Assembly (NCBI GenBank): GCA_038380435.1
Contig: JAWZYU010000001.1
Span: forward strand, 12,814,001 to 12,878,000
Length of the DNA: 64,000 nucleotides
Reading direction: 5' to 3'
Origin: Ryuthela nishihirai
Taxonomy: Eukaryota; Arthropoda; Arachnida; Araneae; Heptathelidae
Shown: positions 56,715 through 64,000 of the stretch, in pieces
Layout: each line of letters opens with the position of its first letter
How positions within the stretch are numbered: position 1 is the first letter of the stretch
Notes under the pieces: model-generated
Told to the model about the DNA's origin: nothing
Databases searched by the model: none
The model's input: the letters and a program-made list of their open reading frames with translations, nothing else
Translations under genes and position numbers: made by a program

Positions 56715-58309
56715 AACAACATCTCAACAGGATTCAGACAAGCTAGATGTACACAAGATAACCTCAGATATCTTATCCTAGATCTTGAACAAACACTACA
56801 CTCTAACAGGCCTACTGCGGTCATCTTTTTGGATATAAAGGGGGCATTTAATGCAGTCTGGCAAGATGGCCTTCTTTTCAAAATACAACAAATAGTATCC
56901 ATGGCAATATGTTTCAAGCCATTCAACAAATTATTAAAAATAAAATTATAGAAATAAAATTAGACACAGCTCTCTCTAGAAAAACATATCAAGACAGGCT
57001 TCATCCAGGGAAGCATAATTTCGCCTCTATTATTCAGATTTTTCTGTATGACCTGCCAAATTTTTACAGTCACACACACCAAAATTACAGTTTAAGCGGA
57101 TGACATTGCCATATAGAGTAGCAACACCTCTTCCCACAAGCTGGAAGAAAATATGCAACTCTCTGTACACTTGCTTCAAGTATACTTCAAAAAATGACAC
57201 ATTCAAATTTCGAAAGATGAAAGAGTAATGCTATCCATCAGTAGAAAAAGAAGAGCCACACCAGCAATTAATATTAAAATTGAGGAAGAAAATATCAAAC
57301 AGGTGGTATCACACAAATTTTTAGGCTTTACTTTCAATAACAAAATGTCCTGGAATGAGCATTATGATAGCCTCCATTTGGCCATTAAAAAGCACCTACA
57401 ACTTTTCAGATGCATGGCAAGTACAACCCGGGGATGCAAACCAAAATGCCTAATAAATCTTTATTCAGCAAGCCAGGTCCAAAATTGAATATGGTCTCTA
57501 CCTAACAGTCAATGCAACGGAAACACTAAAACCAAAAATTGAGATATCTCAACATAAAATCCTAAAATTTTGCACAAGACAACTTACATCATGTCCCAAT
57601 ATTTCTATTCTGGCAGAGACTCCCATGCCTCCCATTAAAATCAGATTATAGGAACAGTTGAAAAAAAATTCGTAAGAGTGGCACCAGGCATCAAAACCAT
57701 CATCTGTTTATTTAAATTACAAACATTATACCTACAAGAAAAATCTTATAATATTAAAAACAAGATCCCATCTATGAAGATATAAAATAGATGAAAGAAA
57801 AATTCAAATGGCTCTCAGATTTTCCACCCTGGATCCTCGACATTCCAGAAGTAATAACAGATATTCCAGGAATCACAAACTGCAAACACTATTACATTCA
57901 AGAAGATATCCTAGAGAAAACGGAAAGACACCTGGACTTTACTTCTCACATAAAAAAAAAATTTACAGATGGAGTTTCAAACAAAGAAACTAACTTTGCA
58001 TTAGGGGCATTCTACGACAAAGAAAACAACTCTAGATTTAGTTTCAGTCTGACAACATGTACCAGCCCAACAGACAGATATCGTGGCACTTAAAGAAGCC
58101 TTAAAATGGAGAGAAAAGGAGAGAAAAAAATTATGTTTATCACAGACAGTAAAGTAGCACTTCTTTCCATAAAAAAAAGAACCTTACAAATGCTGCCACC
58201 AGAATACAGTACAAGAATCCTACAACTCTACAAATGTCAATAATAATAATAATGAAACATTTTTCCAGTGGGTGCCTAACCGTATAGGACTCACTGGAAA
58301 TGAGATTGC

Positions 58310-58455
58310 CAAGGATTGGAACCTGGCACAAACTATACTCATTAGAAAGCCAAATAAAATCCCCACCAGTCTAGAAGCATATAGGCCCATTCATGACTTC
58401 TGAAAACATTCGAAAAGTTGATGAAATCTAGACTCAACTGGTATATTGACACTAA
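58310..58455 (+). repeat. RT segment, ectopic copy in RNase H region
   Basis: Same 146 bases with about five substitutions, starting exactly after 'GLTGNEIA' of the RNase H. The junctions share CCAAGGATT and a short ATTGACAC end. It replaces the rest of the domain. Confidence 0.9.
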
Positions 58456-58989
58456 TATTAACTAAAGAAATCAATAGCACTACTCCCTGATCCAAAACTC
58501 CCACAATATCAACAAACTCAAAGCAATCATCAATTCACAACCATTGGAAAGTCTTCAAAACATTTTCTCAGAACAAACTTCATTGGCGCCCAATCACAGA
58601 AGACTAGTGTCCAAAAATATCTGGGAAACATGCTCTTGCCTCAAAAACATAAAAGACCAAGTCAAAATCACTCGGTTAAGAACAGGCCATACACGTTTAA
58701 ATGATAAAATGCATATAATGAAAAAATCGGAGACCAGCAAAGGCCAAAACTGTGATGTAAATGAAACCGTGCCACATGTTATCCTGAACTGTACGGCCTA
58801 CTCTCTACATAGAAATATTCTCTTTGATGAAATGAGAAAATTGGGAGGGCATGAATTCTCACTTGAAAGTAATCTTTCCCCTAAGAGCCACAAAAATAAA
58901 ATATACCTTCTAATCATCAAGTTTCTAAAAGGCACCGCGTTATACAACATAATATAGAAGGAAAGAAAACAGCAGGTTTCTTGCAAGTA

Positions 58990-61900
58990 CTAGCACCTTT
59001 CAAAGGCTCATGAATCCACTAACTCTGATTGCAGAACCCCCATGGCACCTTTCAAAGGCTCATGAATCCACTAACTCTGATTGCAGAACTCCCATGGCAC
59101 CTTTCAAAGGCTCATGAATCCACTAACTCTGATTGCAGAACTCCCATGGCACCTTTCAAAGGCTCATGAATCCACTAACTCTGATTGCAGAACCCCCATG
59201 GCATCTTTCAAAGGCTCATGAATCCACTAACTCTGATTGCAGAACCCCCATGGCACCTTTCAAAGGCTCATGAATCCACTAACTCTGATTGCAGAACTCC
59301 CATGGCACCTTTCAAAGGCTCATGAATCCACTAACTCTGATTGCAGAACTCTCATGGCACCTTTCAAAGGCTCATGAATCCACTAACTCTGATTGCAGAA
59401 CCCCCATGGCACCTTTCAAAGGCTCATGAATCCACTAACTCTGATTGCAGAACTCCCATGGCACCTTTCAAAGGCTCATGAATCCACTAACTCTGATTGC
59501 AGAACTCCCATGGCACCTTTCAAAGGCTCATGAATCCACTAACTCTGATTGCAGAACTCCCATGGCACCTTTCAAAGGCTCATGAATCCACTAACTCTGA
59601 TTGCAGAACCCCCATGGCACCTTTCAAAGGCTCACGAATCCACTAACTCTTATTGCAGAACCCCCATGGCACCTTTCAAAGGCTCATGAATCCACTAACT
59701 CTGATTGCAGAACCCCCATGGCACCTTTCAAAGGCTCATGAATCCACTAACTCTGATTGCAGAACCCCCATGGCATCTTTCAAAGGCTCATGAATCCACT
59801 AACTCTGATTGCAGAACCCCCATGGCACCTTTCAAAGGCTCACGAATCCACTAACTCTTATTGCAGAACCCCCATGGCACCTTTCAAAGGCTCATGAATC
59901 CACTAACTCTGATTGCAGAACCCCCATGGCACCTTTCAAAGGCTCATGAATCCACTAACTCTGATTGCAGAACCCCCATGGCACCTTTCAAAGGCTCATA
60001 AATCCACTAACTCTGATTGCAGAACCCCCATGGCACCTTTCAAAGGCTCATGAATCCACTAACTCTGATTGCAGAACCCCCATGGCACCTTTCAAAGGCT
60101 CATGAATACACTAACTCTGATTGCAGAACCCCCATGGCACCTTTCAAAGGCTCATGAATCCACTAACTCTGATTGCAGAACCCCCATGGCATCTTTCAAA
60201 GGCTCATGAATCCACTAACTCTGATTGCAGAACCCCCATGGCACCTTTCAAAGGCTCATGAATCCACTAACTCTGATTGCAGAACCCCCATGGCACCTTT
60301 CAAAGGCTCATGAATCCACTAACTCTGATTGCAGAACTCCCATGGCACCTTTCAAAGGCTCATGAATCCACTAACTCTGATTGCAGAACTCCCATGGCAC
60401 CTTTCAAAGGCTCATGAATCCACTAACTCTGATTGCAGAACCCCCATGGCATCTTTCAAAGGCTCATGAATCCACTAACTCTGATTGCAGAACCCCCATG
60501 GCACCTTTCAAAGGCTCATGAATCCACTAACTCTGATTGCAGAACTCCCATGGCACCTTTCAAAGGCTCATGAATCCACTAACTCTGATTGCAGAACTCT
60601 CATGGCACCTTTCAAAGGCTCATGAATCCACTAACTCTGATTGCAGAACCCCCATGGCACCTTTCAAAGGCTCATGAATCCACTAACTCTGATTGCAGAA
60701 CTCCCATGGCACCTTTCAAAGGCTCATGAATCCACTAACTCTGATTGCAGAACTCCCATGGCACCTTTCAAAGGCTCATGAATCCACTAACTCTGATTGC
60801 AGAACTCCCATGGCACCTTTCAAAGGCTCATGAATCCACTAACTCTGATTGCAGAACCCCCATGGCACCTTTCAAAGGCTCACGAATCCACTAACTCTTA
60901 TTGCAGAACCCCCATGGCACCTTTCAAAGGCTCATGAATCCACTAACTCTGATTGCAGAACCCCCATGGCACCTTTCAAAGGCTCATGAATCCACTAACT
61001 CTGATTGCAGAACCCCCATGGCATCTTTCAAAGGCTCATGAATCCACTAACTCTGATTGCAGAACCCCCATGGCACCTTTCAAAGGCTCACGAATCCACT
61101 AACTCTTATTGCAGAACCCCCATGGCACCTTTCAAAGGCTCATGAATCCACTAACTCTGATTGCAGAACCCCCATGGCACCTTTCAAAGGCTCATGAATC
61201 CACTAACTCTGATTGCAGAACCCCCATGGCACCTTTCAAAGGCTCATAAATCCACTAACTCTGATTGCAGAACCCCCATGGCACCTTTCAAAGGCTCATG
61301 AATCCACTAACTCTGATTGCAGAACCCCCATGGCACCTTTCAAAGGCTCATGAATCCACTAACTCTGATTGCAGAACCCCCATGGCATCTTTCAAAGGCT
61401 CATGAATCCACTAACTCTGATTGCAGAACCCCCATGGCACCTTTCAAAGGCTCACGAATCCACTAACTCTGATTGCAGAACCCCCATGGCACCTTTCAAA
61501 GGCTCATAAATCCACTAACTCTGATTGCAGAACCCCCATGGCACCTTTCAAAGGCTCATGAATACACTAACTCTGATTGCAGAACCCCCATGGCACCTTT
61601 CAAAGGCTCATGAATCCACTAACTCTGATTGCAGAACCCCCATGGCATCTTTCAAAGGCTCATAAATCCACTAACTCTGATTGCAGAACCCCCATGGCAC
61701 CTTTCAAAGGCTCATGAATCCACTAACTCTGATTGCAGAACCCCCATGGCACCTTTCAAAGGCTCACGAATCCACTAACTCTGATTGCAGAACCCCCATG
61801 GCACCTTTCAAAGGCTCATGAATCCACTAACTCTGATTGCAGAACCCCCATGGCATCTTTCAAAGGCTCATAAATCCACTAACTCTGATTGCAGAACCCC

Positions 61901-62477
61901 CATGGCACCTTTCAAAGGCTCATGAATCCACTAACTCTGATTGCAGAACCCCCATGGCACCTTTCAAAGGCTCATGAATCCACTAACTCTGATTGCAGAA
62001 CCCCCATGGCATCTTTCAAAGGCTCATGAATCCACTAACTCTGATTGCAGAACCCCCATGGCACCTTTCAAAGGCTTATAAATCCACTAACTCTGATTGC
62101 AGAACCCCCATGGCACCTTTCAAAGGCTCATGAATCCACTAACTCTGATTGCAGAACCCCCATGGCACCTTTCAAAGGCTCATGAATCCACTAACTCTGA
62201 TTGCAGAACCCCCATGGCACCTTTCAAAGGCTCATAAATCCACTAACTCTGATTGCAGAACTCCCATGGCACCTTTCAAAGGCTCATGAATCCACTAACT
62301 CTGATTGCAGAACCCCCATGGCACCTTTCAAAGGCTCATGAATCCACTAACTCTGATTGCAGAACCCCCATGGCATCTTTCAAAGGCTCATGAATCCACT
62401 AACTCTGATTGCAGAACCCCCATGGCACCTTTCAAAGGCTCACGAATCCACTAACTCTGATTGCAGAACCCCCATGG
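58990..62477. repeat. 52-bp satellite, about 67 copies
   Basis: The unit CATGGCACCTTTCAAAGGCT + CATGAATCCACTAACTCTGA + TTGCAGAACCCC repeats with a constant 52-bp period: unit starts at 59,041 and 62,473 differ by exactly 66 periods. Variant sites are few (CAC/CAT at GGCACC, CATG/CACG/CATA, CTGA/CTTA, AACC/AACT, TCCA/TACA). The array begins 30 bases after the LINE coding end and finishes at CATGGAATTGCC. Confidence 0.97.
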
Positions 62478-62479
62478 AA

Positions 62480-63600
62480 TTGCCCACCTGCAACCGCCAA
62501 CAAACTCAAGAAAGGAAGCTATGACACAACAACCATACCTGGATGATCAACTAGAATAGAACTTTCCCCTGAACTTTGATAGAATATAAATATAATATAA
62601 TAATAATATAAATATATTAATAATATAAAACCTATCACCTCATCCAGGGAAGAGAAGATACCCAGACGGTTTTTTCTTTTGTCTCTATCACAACGCATAC
62701 AACTACAAAAATTATAACTTTATTCCCGAATTTCTACAGACTCTACCTTATGCCATTTCTCTCTGTGTGTGGTACCAACTTTAAACATGTGGACGTGTAG
62801 AATTGACAGAAGCTTCCCAAGATACGAGAGGATGAAGATGATGAAGATCAAAGAGTAAAAGGATGTCCCAAGATACGAAAGGATGAAGATGATGAAGATC
62901 AAAGAGTAATCAAGTCTCTTTTAGAATGCTAATAAGAGAAGCAAAAAGAATTCGATTTATGTAAATGTCGTAAAAAAAAACACTGAAAGAAAAAAAAAAC
63001 TTATATCTGCTTTGGAAAAAAAAATCAATATTAATGAACTCACCACATCCATTCTTCTAAATCCTCATAAATTGAATAAAAGAAAAAATATTCTTCATTT
63101 AATCAAGCCTCTGGAAGAGAATTGAAAAAATATATTTTAATTATCAATTTAATAATTCTTCTAACTTCAGTCTGATTTATTACCCTTTTCATGAAAATTT
63201 TAAATTTTAAACCTTAAAAATCTTTTTTCTCCTTCATTTGAAGGACTAATAACTGCTAAAGAAAAATCTTCAAATAATCAATTCAACAATTCTTCATTTA
63301 AATAAAAATTTAAAAAATGAAATTCAATTTTCGAGTTCATATTTAAATTTCTACTTTTAAATTTAAAAAAATTAATTTTTCATCAATTTGAATTTCAACT
63401 TAAATATTGATTTTTTTAAACTTCTTTGTCTTTATTCCCTGTTTCTCCTTTTCTTTTAAATTGTGAATTAAAAAAGGAAAGAAGAACAAACGTCAACTTT
63501 TAATGATGTTTCAAATGCTGATTGGGAAAGCCTGCATCAAGGACCTCCAAGAAAGCTGTCAGGTTTTACAATACAATTCTTCAAACATTTCTAATATCTT
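62480..63600. other. AT-rich stretch after the satellite
   Basis: Contains an ATA-rich microsatellite (62,583-62,625) and the tandem duplication at 62,817-62,911, and otherwise A/T runs. No gene. Confidence 0.4.
62817..62911. repeat. Two 51-bp tandem units
   Basis: CCCAAGATACGAGAGGATGA and CCCAAGATACGAAAGGATGA start the two copies, each followed by AGATGATGAAGATCAAAGAG. The two differ at one base before the spacer. Confidence 0.9.
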
Positions 63601-64000
63601 TTTCTCCATACCATAATTTTGGGAAGGGTTGCAGGTTCCTGCTCCCCCTTCGCCTATCCCCGACTCATAGTAGAGCTTTTTTATGATTGGAAAGATGTCT
63701 GCCAGATGGTTTGGTGAAAAGCTCTGACGTCACGTCAAGGCACCATCCATGTCAGAGTGTTTTGCTCTAACCTGGAGAAAACCCCTCCACACATAGGCAG
63801 CTAGTGTGGAAGGAAAAAGAGGGCTCAAGACATCGCAAAACTTCCATTACAACGTCAATCAGAATTTATTTTCTGTTGAGAGAATTTAACTGAAATGTTT
63901 TGTAACATCTTACGCAAGATCTGATTAAGAATGGATTAGACCCTTCTCCCAGTGACAAACTCCCTTTAAAGCATCTTCTCTTCTCTGTAAGCAACTCTCC
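63600..64000 (+). repeat. Interspersed repeat family C, second plus copy
   Basis: Matches 51,895-52,335 and runs off the window end, so its full length is unknown. Confidence 0.85.

Larger units (their letters stand above)
56475..58960 (+). pseudogene. Second LINE (Jockey-like), decayed ORF2
   Basis: In broken plus-strand frames: RT start ('FWEDKLFPKDWNLAQTIL', about 56,550), 'FRQARCTQDNL', catalytic 'FLDIKGAFNAVW' (56,825), 'QGSIISPLL' (about 57,010), 'ADDIA' (about 57,100), thumb 'KFLGFTFNNKMSWNEHY' (57,330), RNase H pieces ('FITDSKVALLSI' about 58,140; 'FQWVPNRIGLTGNEIA' about 58,270), and the C-terminal 'RLRTGHTRLND' and 'CDVNETVPHVILNC' (58,675-58,800). The endonuclease and ORF1 are missing, so it is 5'-truncated. 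Many stops. A 146-bp piece of its own RT is pasted into the RNase H end. Confidence 0.8.

Noticed and set aside
58990..62477. CRISPR-like array
   Set aside because: The 52-bp units are contiguous with no unique spacers; this is satellite DNA in a eukaryotic context.

Overview
This window looks like AT-rich eukaryotic nuclear DNA dominated by repeats, most probably from an arthropod. The reasons are its transposon mix (hAT/ZMYM1-like, pogo/Tigger-like, Tc1, piggyBac-type TTAA insertion, RNase H-bearing LINEs, a Ty3-like gag scrap), two tRNA-headed SINE families and intron-like splice signals. A chelicerate is a guess and cannot be settled from the sequence. There are no operons, Shine-Dalgarno sites or prokaryotic genes. 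No functional tRNA or rRNA gene is present; tRNA-like and 5S-like stretches are SINE heads.

Layout. (1) About 515-23,690 is a large imperfect palindrome. Its inner arms (about 13,620-16,500 and 18,310-21,430) are almost identical and its outer arms clearly diverged. The arms carry a gag fragment split by a broken hAT element. The centre holds a dead pogo-like transposase between 128-bp minisatellites. The left arm is interrupted by a 10.8-kb insertion (2,192-13,016) with TTAA target duplications and CCCTTT ends; the right arm keeps the matching empty site. (2) 24,808-26,545 is the one long open gene, a MAP3K-like protein kinase with a very basic tail. (3) 26,560-30,860 is SINEs, a MITE and intergenic DNA. 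(4) 30,857-39,436 is a direct paralogue of 4,331-10,555, which lies inside the TTAA insertion. (5) 39,440-42,490 is a compact, GC-richer, virus- or mobile-element-like cassette. It has a repeated leader, then four small genes on one strand: an acidic/proline/basic protein, an exonuclease-like protein, a tandem PC4-like protein and a membrane-anchored PC4-like protein. Three have their own TATA box 35-50 bases before the ATG, and two have a poly(A) signal overlapping the stop. Two of the four carry frameshifts. (6) 43,130-47,430 is a decayed LINE and a Tc1 transposase relic. (7) 47,500-56,450 is SINEs, a deleted pogo-like element, a palindrome cluster and two candidate host exons. (8) 56,470-58,960 is a second decayed LINE, followed by about 67 copies of a 52-bp satellite (58,990-62,477).

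Only the kinase, the cassette genes and possibly the two small exons might still be, or recently have been, expressed genes. Almost everything else is transposon sequence in decay, useful mainly for the order of events it records: filled and empty sites, template switching, SINE head exchange and array duplication.
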